Positions 43,863 to 51,222 of a stretch of 51,222 nucleotides of DNA are shown piece by piece. The stretch is from Cytobacillus horneckiae. Its GTDB lineage: Bacteria; Bacillota; Bacilli; Bacillales; Cytobacillaceae. The stretch is from positions 1-51,222 of the forward strand of contig NZ_PISD01000058.1 of NCBI RefSeq assembly GCF_002835735.1. The letters run 5' to 3'. The notes under the pieces are model-generated. The model made no database searches and was not told where the DNA came from. It worked only from the letters and a program-made list of their open reading frames with translations. The first letter of the stretch is position 1. Every line of letters starts with the position of its first letter. Made by a program: the position numbers and the translations under genes.

Positions 43863-45067
43863 GAAAATTGCTTGTTAGTGTAAGCGGATTTGGTGATATT
43901 TATAAGACATATGGCAAGTATTAACGTTAGAATTAAAAAAGTCACAACCATCGTAATGAGCCCTCCCCAGCCTAATGAAGACCAAAAAATCCCGCCTAAT
44001 GTCCCGCCAATACTTGATCCCCCGTAATAAAGGAAAAGATATAATGAAGAAGCTTGAGCTTTATTGCGCGATGCGCGCTGTCCTACCCAGCTGCTGGCAA
44101 TGGAATGCGCGCCAAAGAAACCAAAGATAAATAAACCAAGGCCAATAATGATAATAAATAATGATGGGTATAGAGTTAATAACACGCCTAAAATTGAAAC
44201 TAGTAAATTAATCATTAACATTTTAGATCTTCCATGATGATCTATTAACTTTCCAGTAAAGGCAGAACTGAAGGAGCCTATAAGGTAAATCAAAAATATC
44301 CAGCTTATAAACGATTGGCTTAATGAAAAAGGCTCTTTCACTAATAAATATCCAATATAGTTAAATAGTGCAACATTGCTGCCTAGCAAGAAAAAACCTA
44401 TGAAAAATAAACAGACGAGTCCAGGGTCTTTAAGATTTTTAATTAAAGATACTGATAATCCTTTTAGTTCTAATTTACGCGGCTTAAAATTCTTTGATGG
44501 TGACAAGCTTACCAAAAAAATAAATGTAGCTATTAAGCTGGTGACTCCGATTCCAATCACTGCATACTGCCAGCCATAATGGTCCGTAATCATTCCGGTG
44601 AACATCCGGCCAAATACTGCACCCATCGCATTGCCACTTATATATAATCCCATTGCCTTACCTAGACTTTTTGGGTCTACCTCTTCTCCCAGGTAGGCCA
44701 TGGCTATTGACGGCAGACCAGCAAGCGATACCCCCACCATTGTTCGGAGCAATAGTAAAAAGTGGAAATTTGGACTGAGTGCAGTCAAAATACATAGGAC
44801 AGATGAAATGAACATAGAGATGACCATGATTTTTTTTCTTCCCAAGGATTCAGACAAAGATCCTAAAAATAGCATGCTTACTGCTAACGCTATCGTGGAC
44901 ACAGAGAGAGATAAACTTGCAGTCGTTGGAGAAATGCCAAAGTCCCTAGAGAACACTGGCATTAAGGGCTGAACACAATATAGGATTGAAAATGTATTGA
45001 AGCCTGCTGAAAAAAAGGCAAAGTTTGTTTTGTTGAAAGCATGTGTACCTTGTTGGATATAATTCAT
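43856..45067 (-). CDS. MFS transporter, YybF-like
   Basis: A 403-residue major facilitator protein with 12 helices, the motif A-like loop GSLSESLGRKKI (about 69-80) and DHHGRSK (about 276-282). It resembles YnfM/YybF-type drug or metabolite exporters, and its pairing with a divergent LysR gene equals yybEF of B. subtilis. The last residues (YTNKQFSA) meet the esterase remnant at the stop codon, so the C-terminus may have been changed by that deletion. Confidence 0.85.
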   Translation of the reverse strand: MNYIQQGTHAFNKTNFAFFSAGFNTFSILYCVQPLMPVFSRDFGISPTTASLSLSVSTIALAVSMLFLGSLSESLGRKKIMVISMFISSVLCILTALSPNFHFLLLLRTMVGVSLAGLPSIAMAYLGEEVDPKSLGKAMGLYISGNAMGAVFGRMFTGMITDHYGWQYAVIGIGVTSLIATFIFLVSLSPSKNFKPRKLELKGLSVSLIKNLKDPGLVCLFFIGFFLLGSNVALFNYIGYLLVKEPFSLSQSFISWIFLIYLIGSFSSAFTGKLIDHHGRSKMLMINLLVSILGVLLTLYPSLFIIIIGLGLFIFGFFGAHSIASSWVGQRASRNKAQASSLYLFLYYGGSSIGGTLGGIFWSSLGWGGLITMVVTFLILTLILAICLINITKSAYTNKQFSA

Positions 45068-45210
45068 AAATAACTCAATCCTATAATATAATTCGATTCC
45101 TCTTGCAACATAATAAATAATCGCTTCCTTCTAAAAGATGTTCATTCTTTGTAGTTTTTTATTCCTTGCAAGCAATTCTAAATTTATATTAACACCGAGT
45201 ATTTATAATG

Positions 45211-45224
45211 TATAATGCATTATA
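45211..45224. promoter_or_regulatory. LysR operator candidate
   Basis: TATAATGCATTATA is a perfect 14-bp palindrome in the 220-base gap between the divergent MFS and LysR genes. A LysR dimer half-site pair or an A/T-rich promoter are both possible. Confidence 0.45.
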
Positions 45225-45286
45225 ATAATGATTTTAATGCAAAAATGTAATTAATTAATAGTCTTTATGATGAAGGAGGCCCACTA

Positions 45287-46171
45287 ATGGATTTGCAGCA
45301 GTTGGAATACTTCCGAACACTCGCACAAACACAACATGTTACCCGTTCGGCAGAAGTCCTCTCGATTTCTCAATCTGCACTTAGTCGTTCAATTGCCAGA
45401 TTAGAGGATGAAATGGGTGTTCCATTATTTGATCGTCAAGGGCGCACGATTAGACTAAATCAATTTGGTCAGATTTTTTTAGAGCGAGTGGAAAATATAA
45501 TGAAAGAGTTCAACGAAGGAAAGAAGGAAATACAAGATTTGCTAGAGCCTGAATCAGGAACGATATCACTTGGTTTTTTGCATACACTCAGTACTAATCT
45601 CATACCAGATCTAATTTCCAGCTTTCGTATGGATTATCCCAAGATAAAATTTAAACTTGGGCAAGGTCCTTCACATATACTGCTTGACCAGTTGCAATCT
45701 GGAGAAATAGACCTTTGCCTCATTGCCCCGAATGATGTTAAGCATCCAGTCCGATGGGAAGAACTATGGAGTGAGGAGCTTTTTGTTATAGTTCCAAAAA
45801 ATCATAAATTCGCTAATTATCAAAGCATAAAGTTAGAACAATTAGCAAATGAACCGTTTATTCATTTAAAAAAAGGTTTTTCCCTTAGAATTACTGTAGA
45901 GCAATTATTTCAGGAGGTAGAAATAACACCGGATATAACCTTTGAAGGAGAGGAAGCAGATACGGTGGCAGCGCTTGTCGCTGCTGGATTAGGGATATCT
46001 ATTTTACCGGATTTAAAAGGAATAGATAAAAGCAAATTATTACAAATCCCATTAAGTTGGCCGATGAGCCAAAGGAGAATTGGCTTAGCCTGGGTTGAAG
46101 GGAGATATATTTCACCTGCAAATGATAAATTTAAATCGTTTGTATTTGAGAAATATAATCAAACAAAATAA
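45287..46171 (+). CDS. LysR-family regulator, YybE-like
   Basis: A 294-residue LysR protein. The helix-turn-helix is at 1-60 (LEYFRTLAQTQHVTRSAEVL, SISQSALSRSIARLEDEMG), and the effector domain (GTISLGFLHTLSTNLIPDLI) runs from about 90. GAAGGAGG precedes the ATG. It is divergent from the MFS gene and probably activates it on an unknown ligand. Confidence 0.88.
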   Translation: MDLQQLEYFRTLAQTQHVTRSAEVLSISQSALSRSIARLEDEMGVPLFDRQGRTIRLNQFGQIFLERVENIMKEFNEGKKEIQDLLEPESGTISLGFLHTLSTNLIPDLISSFRMDYPKIKFKLGQGPSHILLDQLQSGEIDLCLIAPNDVKHPVRWEELWSEELFVIVPKNHKFANYQSIKLEQLANEPFIHLKKGFSLRITVEQLFQEVEITPDITFEGEEADTVAALVAAGLGISILPDLKGIDKSKLLQIPLSWPMSQRRIGLAWVEGRYISPANDKFKSFVFEKYNQTK

Positions 46172-46530
46172 GGCATTAACTTACTCACTTTCTATATTGC
46201 TTTGCCTTGACTGTTTCATCAACACTTATATTCCCATTGATTATCTTCTTCTCCAATTATCTCGCTGTTGGGCGTTTTGCAGTCATCTTATCTACCTTTC
46301 AATGCTATTTGCTTGCTTTTGAGCGCTTTTTCCAAGCCCGCAAGCCCCTTGTCATATGCGGAGGCTGTTTTCGGTAAGTTGCATTAACCATATCTTTAGA
46401 CATATCTTCTGAGTGTCTCATCTGAAAGCTTCAATTGCTGCTGGTTATTTATGCATTCCTCCCCCCAAAAAACACTAATTGCTCAATGTCTATAAATCTT
46501 GTCTGCGCAAATTTTTTCTTACATAGCTAA
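46172..46530. other. Gap with unnamed decayed frames
   Basis: Minus-strand pieces such as YDKGLAGLEKALKSKQIALK look coding but are short and broken by stops. I see no intact gene or named family here. Confidence 0.3.
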
Positions 46531-46560
46531 AAGGCATTCCTTGTTTTAAAGGAATGCCTT
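46531..46560. terminator. Terminator-like hairpin
   Basis: AAGGCATTCCTT / AAGGAATGCCTT, a 12-bp stem. A TTTT tail follows only on the minus strand. The same arm sequence as 9119-9144. Confidence 0.5.
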
Positions 46561-46644
46561 CATTTGATAAGTATCTAGCTAGCTCCAAAAGGGTATAAGA
46601 CAGCCACTCTTTAGATTTAACCTTCAAGTGATTGCGATGGGCGC

Positions 46645-46761
46645 TCATTGAACCGATACATACACCGCAGCTGTTCCTTGTACGGCTAATTTTATGAATT
46701 CATCTAAAATGTAGGCTGTTCCTAAGGAATTCACTTTTGTAATACGTTTCCAATCAGCCAT
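46645..46761 (-). pseudogene. SDR oxidoreductase fragment
   Basis: The frame MADWKRITKVNSLGTAYILD, EFIKLAVQGTAAVYVSVQ resembles the middle of a short-chain dehydrogenase (the VN-LGT helix and the strand before the catalytic Ser). Neither the Rossmann Gly motif nor the YxxxK is present. Confidence 0.5.
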
Positions 46762-46762
46762 T

Positions 46763-47026
46763 GTGGGAGAAAGCAATTATCAAGATGATACTTTTGCTTC
46801 CTTTTCAAGCTATGGCACTATTGGTTTTTACGCTAAATGGATTCAGTCAGATTGCAGCAAAGAGGCAGAAGATGTAGCCATATCACTTAAAAACATGGCG
46901 GTAAATTATAACTGGCTACCTATTAAAGATAAGCCAGTCCTTCAAGCTCAAAGGCTAAATAAGAAAAAAACCTTTGATCCAAAGCTGGATAAAAGGTTTT
47001 ATGTTTTATATTTATCTTTTGTTTAG
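46763..47026 (+). pseudogene. TetR-type regulator C-terminal fragment
   Basis: From 46763 the frame reads SNYQDDTFASFSSYGTIGFY, AKWIQSDCSKEAEDVAISLK, NMAVNYNWLPI, like the ligand-domain end of TetR regulators (the F-Y-GTxGxxAxW block). The N-terminal helix-turn-helix is missing. It abuts the SDR fragment back to back, as if the middle of a divergent TetR-SDR pair were left. The last 30 codons run through the mqo terminator. Confidence 0.45.
46967..47000. terminator. Terminator of mqo
   Basis: AAAACCTTT-g-ATCC ... GGAT-a-AAAGGTTTT, two nested stems. Seven T follow on the minus strand. Confidence 0.75.
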
Positions 47027-47055
47027 AAGTTAAAACTTCGGCTAAACTTTTAGAT

Positions 47056-48558
47056 TTAGCTAACGATCGGCTTCTTCTCGCTTAGTTCAAGCTCTTGCGC
47101 TGTTGAAATATGAATATTGTTCAGAAGATCTGGATTCCCCATTAATGATAGCCCATAAGAAGGAATCATTTCTTTAATTTTCGGTTCCCATTCATCCATA
47201 TGGTCAGGGAAACATTTTCTCATTACTTCAAGCATGACATGAACGGCAGTAGAAGCACCCGGTGAAGCGCCGAGCAATGCTGCTATCGAACCATCAGCTC
47301 CGCTAACAACCTCAGTACCAAATTGAAGCGTCCCTTTGCCGCCAGCTTCAGTATCTTTTATCACTTGTACACGTTGTCCTGCTACGACTAAATCCCAATC
47401 TTCGCTTTTGGCGTTCGGGATGAATTCGCGTAATTCTTCCATACGCTTTTCTTTCGAAAGCATCACTTGCTGAATCAAGTACTTTGTTAAAGACATGCTT
47501 TTTACACCGGCAGACAGCATAGTTAATAGATTATCCGGTTTTACAGAGGTGATTAAATCAAACATTGAACCGGTTTTTAAGAACTTTGGTGAGAAACCGG
47601 CAAAAGGTCCAAATAGTAATGATTTTTTATTGTCTATAAATCGCGTATCAAGATGCGGAACAGACATTGGTGGAGCGCCAACCTTCGCTTTTCCGTATAC
47701 TTTTCCATGATGCTCTGCTATAACATTCGGATTATTGCACACCATAAATATTCCGCTTACCGGGAATCCGCCAATATGTTTCCCTTCAGGAATGCCGGAT
47801 TTTTGCAGTAAATGCAAGCTTCCTCCTCCGCCTCCAATAAAGACGAATTTAGCAGTATGGCGTTCAACCTCTCCGCTTTCGATATTGCGCACCTTTAATT
47901 CCCATAAGCCGTCGTTCGTACGCTTAATATCATTCACACTATGTTTGTAATTAATATCGACAGTTTTGCTCTGTAAGTGGTCAAACAATATACGCGTTAA
48001 AGCTCCAAAGTTGACATCAGTTCCAGAGTCGATTTTCGTTGCCGCGATAGGTTCATTTGAAGTGCGGCCATTCATAATAAGCGGAATCCATTCTTTCAGC
48101 TTTTCCGGATTATCGGAAAATTCCATCCCCTGAAATAACGGATTTTTTGAAAGGGCTTCAAAACGTTTCTTTAAAAAAGTTACATTTTGTTGTCCTTCTA
48201 CCATACTCATGTGAGGCAATGGCATGATAAAATCCTGTGGATTTTTTATCAGCTTGGACTTTACCAGATAAGACCAAAACTGCATTGAAACCTGGAACTG
48301 TTCATTAATATTTATCGCTTTACTAATATCGACAGTTCCATCCGGTTTTTCGACTGTGTAGTTAAGCTCGCACAGTGCTGCATGTCCCGTTCCTGCATTA
48401 TTCCATTCGTTAGAGCTTTCCTCTCCTGCGCTTGAGAGTTTCTCAAATACTGTAATTTTCCATTCAGGTACTAATTCTTTCAGAAGTGTCCCCAATGTTG
48501 CACTCATGATTCCAGCACCAATTAAGATAACGTCTGTTTTAGTTTCTCTGTGGCTCAT
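47056..48558 (-). CDS. mqo: Malate:quinone oxidoreductase
   Basis: A 500-residue FAD enzyme on the inner membrane face that oxidises malate to oxaloacetate and passes electrons to quinone. The FAD motif [14 protein letters not shown] is at the start. Family blocks are [48 protein letters not shown], and [19 protein letters not shown] choose ATG 48558 ([10 protein letters not shown]), five bases after AAGGAAGG; an upstream ATG at 48618 has none. Monocistronic, with its own terminator. It feeds the quinone pool that the bd oxidase drains. Confidence 0.93.
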   Translation of the reverse strand: MSHRETKTDVILIGAGIMSATLGTLLKELVPEWKITVFEKLSSAGEESSNEWNNAGTGHAALCELNYTVEKPDGTVDISKAININEQFQVSMQFWSYLVKSKLIKNPQDFIMPLPHMSMVEGQQNVTFLKKRFEALSKNPLFQGMEFSDNPEKLKEWIPLIMNGRTSNEPIAATKIDSGTDVNFGALTRILFDHLQSKTVDINYKHSVNDIKRTNDGLWELKVRNIESGEVERHTAKFVFIGGGGGSLHLLQKSGIPEGKHIGGFPVSGIFMVCNNPNVIAEHHGKVYGKAKVGAPPMSVPHLDTRFIDNKKSLLFGPFAGFSPKFLKTGSMFDLITSVKPDNLLTMLSAGVKSMSLTKYLIQQVMLSKEKRMEELREFIPNAKSEDWDLVVAGQRVQVIKDTEAGGKGTLQFGTEVVSGADGSIAALLGASPGASTAVHVMLEVMRKCFPDHMDEWEPKIKEMIPSYGLSLMGNPDLLNNIHISTAQELELSEKKPIVS

Positions 48559-48694
48559 ACTAACCTTCCTTATACCCCTAGTATTGCAGAAAGGATGTAG
48601 GCGTCGTTCAGGCGTCACACCTTTTCTACCTAAAATAAAAACCCATATAATAGTGTATCATAATTATTTAAAGATTAAGCATATATACTATTAT

Positions 48695-48820
48695 ATGATA
48701 ATTATAAGTTATTTTAAAGCTCCTAAACTATTCCATTGGACCATTGTCGATTATTTTTTCAAAAGACTGTTTTCTAAAGAATGGTTTTTTATCATCGTGC
48801 TTAATACAGAGCAGCCATAA
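48695..48820 (+). other. Small unknown frame of 41 codons
   Basis: An open frame reads MIIISYFKAPKLFHWTIVDY, FFKRLFSKEWFFIIVLNTEQ P. The composition looks like a protein but there is no ribosome site. It may be a remnant end. Nothing else is seen in 48619-48942. Confidence 0.25.
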
Positions 48821-48942
48821 AAATCCCTAGGGAAAGCAGTTATGAAAAAACAACCTTTCTAATTTGTTAAAAAAGTAAGTATTATCTCTGCACCCACTAA
48901 CGATCATACACCTCTTCGCTATTTTTCGCACACATTTCTTCC

Positions 48943-48966
48943 AACAAAAAAAGCTGCCGAAGCAAC
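48943..48966 (-). terminator. Terminator of the DUF4181-like operon
   Basis: GTTGC-TTCG-GCAGC with one wobble and a UUCG loop, followed on the minus strand by seven T. It lies just after the 48989 gene. Confidence 0.7.
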
Positions 48967-48988
48967 CTTTAGTTTTAACATTTTTCCA

Positions 48989-49267
48989 TTATTCATGATG
49001 TCTTAGTTTATAGCCTTGTTTTTCCGCATAGCCATTGATCACTTTTGTTAATCGCTTTTTAGGAATGGAAAATGAAATACCGATGCTCTTTTTCCCATCT
49101 ATCTCATATTCATCAAAAATGATGAAGTTATAAAGGTCCATCTTTTTAATAATAAATCGATTGCCTTCATATTCTCCATTCCTAATGTTAGAAGAAATGA
49201 TAAAATCAATAATACCCTCATAAATTACTTGGTCAAATATTTCATCGGCTAAAAATGAATCGAGCAT
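48989..49267 (-). CDS. Small protein of unknown function
   Basis: A 92-residue soluble protein from ATG 49267 (MLDSFLADEIFDQVIYEGII). It is acidic at the start and basic at the end (KLRHHE). GGGAGG lies inside the end of the upstream gene, and a single base separates the two genes, so they are co-translated. I do not recognise the family. Confidence 0.65.
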   Translation of the reverse strand: MLDSFLADEIFDQVIYEGIIDFIISSNIRNGEYEGNRFIIKKMDLYNFIIFDEYEIDGKKSIGISFSIPKKRLTKVINGYAEKQGYKLRHHE

Positions 49268-49268
49268 T

Positions 49269-49643
49269 TCATTCCTCCCACAATCCATTTAATTGAATGA
49301 TATCAATATAAAAGCATATACCCAATGTCAGCAAGATAATAAAAATAGAAAAAGTTGTGATAATATATTCCTTTTTGCTTCTTTCAAATTTCCATTCCAT
49401 TACAGCGCGGAAGCTCGTTAAAATTAGAATAAAAGCTATTAATACTAGAGGAGCGTTATCAACAAACATTATTGCAATAAGAAAGGCTACAAATAACAAT
49501 CCCTCTATCCACCTCTGAAATGTGTTAACCCCTTTGTAAATAATCCCCTTCCGCTTATCAATCTTATATTTCTTTCTCAGCCAGCGTTCTGCAACAATGG
49601 CCAAAATAAGGATAAATATAAAAATCAGAATCACTCGCAACAA
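49269..49643 (-). CDS. Small membrane protein, DUF4181-like
   Basis: A 124-residue protein with four hydrophobic helices (about 3-18, 48-65, 66-82 and 98-113) and a basic loop RKKYKIDKRKG. It resembles DUF4181 membrane proteins of Bacillus (from memory). The start is TTG at 49643 with GGGGGATC upstream; another TTG is adjacent. First gene of a two-gene operon. Function unknown. Confidence 0.6.
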   Translation of the reverse strand: MLRVILIFIFILILAIVAERWLRKKYKIDKRKGIIYKGVNTFQRWIEGLLFVAFLIAIMFVDNAPLVLIAFILILTSFRAVMEWKFERSKKEYIITTFSIFIILLTLGICFYIDIIQLNGLWEE

Positions 49644-49810
49644 ATAGATCCCCCGCTATGCATTTCACTAAATTTACCAATTAATTTCATCTTAACATAA
49701 TAACCTTATATAACCATTTTTATCTACTATAAGAAACTTTTCCTAAAAGGATTATGGCTTTAGAGCTGCAAGAAGCTGGCATAAAAACGATTACCTCTTT
49801 ATCTTATTCT

Positions 49811-50770
49811 CTATTTCGAGGATTCAAATATTTTAATGCGTTCTGCATGGATATTAATCAAATCAGTTTCCAAATCATTTTTCTGCCCTATAATTTGCTG
49901 CAAGATTTTTGAAACATAAGACTTTGCCTTTTCGGTTTGCTGAAAGCAATCATTTATTTTTCCATGTACAATCCAATCAGCAATGATGCCATCGAAGAAA
50001 TAGTCTGCGAAGGTTAACAATTCACCTGTCTCAAAGTTAGAATGGAAATGTTTGTCTATATCTAGCAGCTCCTCTTGAAACTGTCTGAGCAAACTTTGGG
50101 CATGATGTATATGAGATTTGGCCGCATCAAAACGATTATGCTTCACCGATGTTGAAATGATTCCTCCGCCAAACATATCAAATGTTGACCAATTCTGTGC
50201 TGATGTGAGCGAATCTAATGCTTCCTTCAAAGACTGAACCGCCTGCTTACCAACTGAAATAGCCTCATCATATTCTGTTAGACTGGCATAAATATCAGCT
50301 TCTTTATCTGTAAGCGCGTAAAGGGTTTCACTCCAAAACGAATGATTATCATGGATTAACCGTTCTTTCTCTTTAAGGATTTCCTCATACTCGTTTTCTG
50401 CATTTGCTACAAGCAACAATTTTTCATGAAACTGGTTAATCTCCCCCTCAATATCTTCAATGGTCTCTAATGCTTCCGTATATTTTAACTTCGCAGCAAG
50501 TAATTCCTGCTGCTCGTTGTCTAGCTTTTCGAGTTTTTTTCCTATTATCGTAAAGAAAATATTTGTCAACGAAAAATTTTCTAAACGCGTAACATCTTCT
50601 TTTTTCTTTATCAATTGCTGTTCCAATTTGTCTTTTTTCATTTCTCCTTGATACAAATTCGCGTTTAACCGCTCTAAATGATCCTTATACTTTGCTTTTT
50701 TCCTTATATCGTCTTTTACTTTTATCAATCTTGTATTTAAGTCGGTAAATATGGCAATCCTCTCCTTCAC
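49811..50770 (-). CDS. Coiled-coil protein of unknown function
   Basis: A 319-residue soluble, mostly helical protein with long Lys/Glu/Leu-rich coiled coils (about 15-70 and 85-145), a middle segment WSTFDMFGGGIISTSVKHNR, and a final helical part. No signal or membrane segment. The GTG at 50770 has no good ribosome site, and the frame stays open upstream as coding-like sequence (LETLQDVIRIINNLDVKERI) to a stop without an ATG. The true start may be a rare codon or may be mutated. Family not recognised. Confidence 0.6.
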   Translation of the reverse strand: MKERIAIFTDLNTRLIKVKDDIRKKAKYKDHLERLNANLYQGEMKKDKLEQQLIKKKEDVTRLENFSLTNIFFTIIGKKLEKLDNEQQELLAAKLKYTEALETIEDIEGEINQFHEKLLLVANAENEYEEILKEKERLIHDNHSFWSETLYALTDKEADIYASLTEYDEAISVGKQAVQSLKEALDSLTSAQNWSTFDMFGGGIISTSVKHNRFDAAKSHIHHAQSLLRQFQEELLDIDKHFHSNFETGELLTFADYFFDGIIADWIVHGKINDCFQQTEKAKSYVSKILQQIIGQKNDLETDLINIHAERIKIFESSK

Positions 50771-50923
50771 ATCCAGGTTATTAATAATACGAATAACGTC
50801 TTGTAGAGTTTCAAGTTATGAAGATTTATGATTTCCTACTCTCTTAAAATGTCAAAATGGTTGCCAATTTGCTAACTAAATATTACAATAATATGGTATT
50901 TATAATAAATTTTGGAGGTTTTT

Positions 50924-51178
50924 ATGCAAACTAAACAAGTAAAATTAGCAGATGAGTGGAATCTAATTTTTCATGAAAAGTACACTTTATTCGTCGATAC
51001 TGAAGCTCAAAATAAATATTCAATTATCGATGGAGAAAATGACCATGTCGGCATGTTCACAGTTAATGAATCATCACTAGAGTTTCATCACAGCGTGTAT
51101 AATTTGCAGCATAAAGTAGATTTCTCAACTCGCACCATTGAGATTAAGCACCAACCATATGATGAGGAAGGAGAATAA
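50924..51178 (+). CDS. Small protein of unknown function
   Basis: An 84-residue soluble protein (MQTKQVKLADEWNLIFHEKY ...), beta-rich with His/Asp, acidic end. GGAGG lies eight bases before ATG 50924, so the earlier TTG at 50912 is not used. Divergent from the coiled-coil gene. I do not recognise the family. Confidence 0.65.
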   Translation: MQTKQVKLADEWNLIFHEKYTLFVDTEAQNKYSIIDGENDHVGMFTVNESSLEFHHSVYNLQHKVDFSTRTIEIKHQPYDEEGE

Positions 51179-51222
51179 GGGTAGTTTATTACTCTGAACA
51201 TGCTGCAAGCGAGCTGCTTCAG

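Noticed and set aside
1..51222. CRISPR array, tRNA or rRNA genes, prophage, restriction or toxin-antitoxin system
   Set aside because: I looked for regular spaced repeats, clover-leaf ends and hallmark genes by eye and found none that I could support.

Overview
The window looks like chromosomal DNA from a low-GC Gram-positive rod of the order Bacillales (Bacillaceae/Planococcaceae; a Lysinibacillus, Solibacillus or Psychrobacillus type is my guess, genus not proven). The evidence is AT-rich spacers, strong AGGAGG ribosome sites, and Bacillus-type loci: an lnrJKLMN-like block, glnQHMP, ahpCF with PerR-like boxes, yybEF, cydABS with cydDC, and mqo. I see no rRNA, tRNA, CRISPR array, phage or intact insertion sequence.

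Layout. 0-5.8 kb: an anchored unknown protein; a lincosamide nucleotidyltransferase (lnu) behind a 14-codon leader peptide and an RBS-sequestering hairpin; an AlkD-like protein; an aryl-alcohol-type dehydrogenase divergent from a LysR regulator. 5.9-9 kb: PadR-YitT, then an ECF sigma/anti-sigma pair. 9.3-14.5 kb: a two-component system plus ABC-2 exporter in the same order as the Bacillus linearmycin-resistance locus. 15-25 kb and 31-36 kb: two close MocR (GntR-aminotransferase) paralogues and five copies of one operator-like element, a direct repeat of TTGGAYGGTT with an exact 24-bp period. Around these lie a YfmQ-like gene, a FixH/YtkA-like gene, two decayed benE fragments, a decayed dapA, a decayed hisC-like gene, an aldehyde dehydrogenase, and an aminotransferase-HemQ-DeoC cluster. 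20.8-23 kb: ahpCF. 24.2-31 kb: the bd oxidase genes cydA, cydB and a 28-residue cydS, convergent with cydDC. 36.5-40.5 kb: signal peptidase I and glnQHMP. 40.7-47 kb: a stretch rich in broken genes, with an intact XRE regulator and a yybEF pair. 47-51.2 kb: mqo and small unknown genes.

How the genes fit together. cydABS and cydDC supply a quinol oxidase and its assembly exporter; mqo feeds the same quinone pool; ahpCF removes peroxide. lnu and the lnr block are drug-defence units, each with its own sensing device. The two MocR paralogues with five matching operators suggest a small PLP-responsive regulon that was duplicated and is decaying. Both benE copies have collapsed, which leaves the aldehyde dehydrogenase and cydABS as the first intact genes behind MocR-type promoters.

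The best candidates for something undescribed are (1) the MCCSCC leader-peptide attenuator of lnu, (2) the five-site MocR regulon with its capture of cydABS and the aldehyde dehydrogenase, and (3) the aminotransferase-HemQ-DeoC cluster beside the second MocR gene. All functions are read from sequence alone; no search was run.
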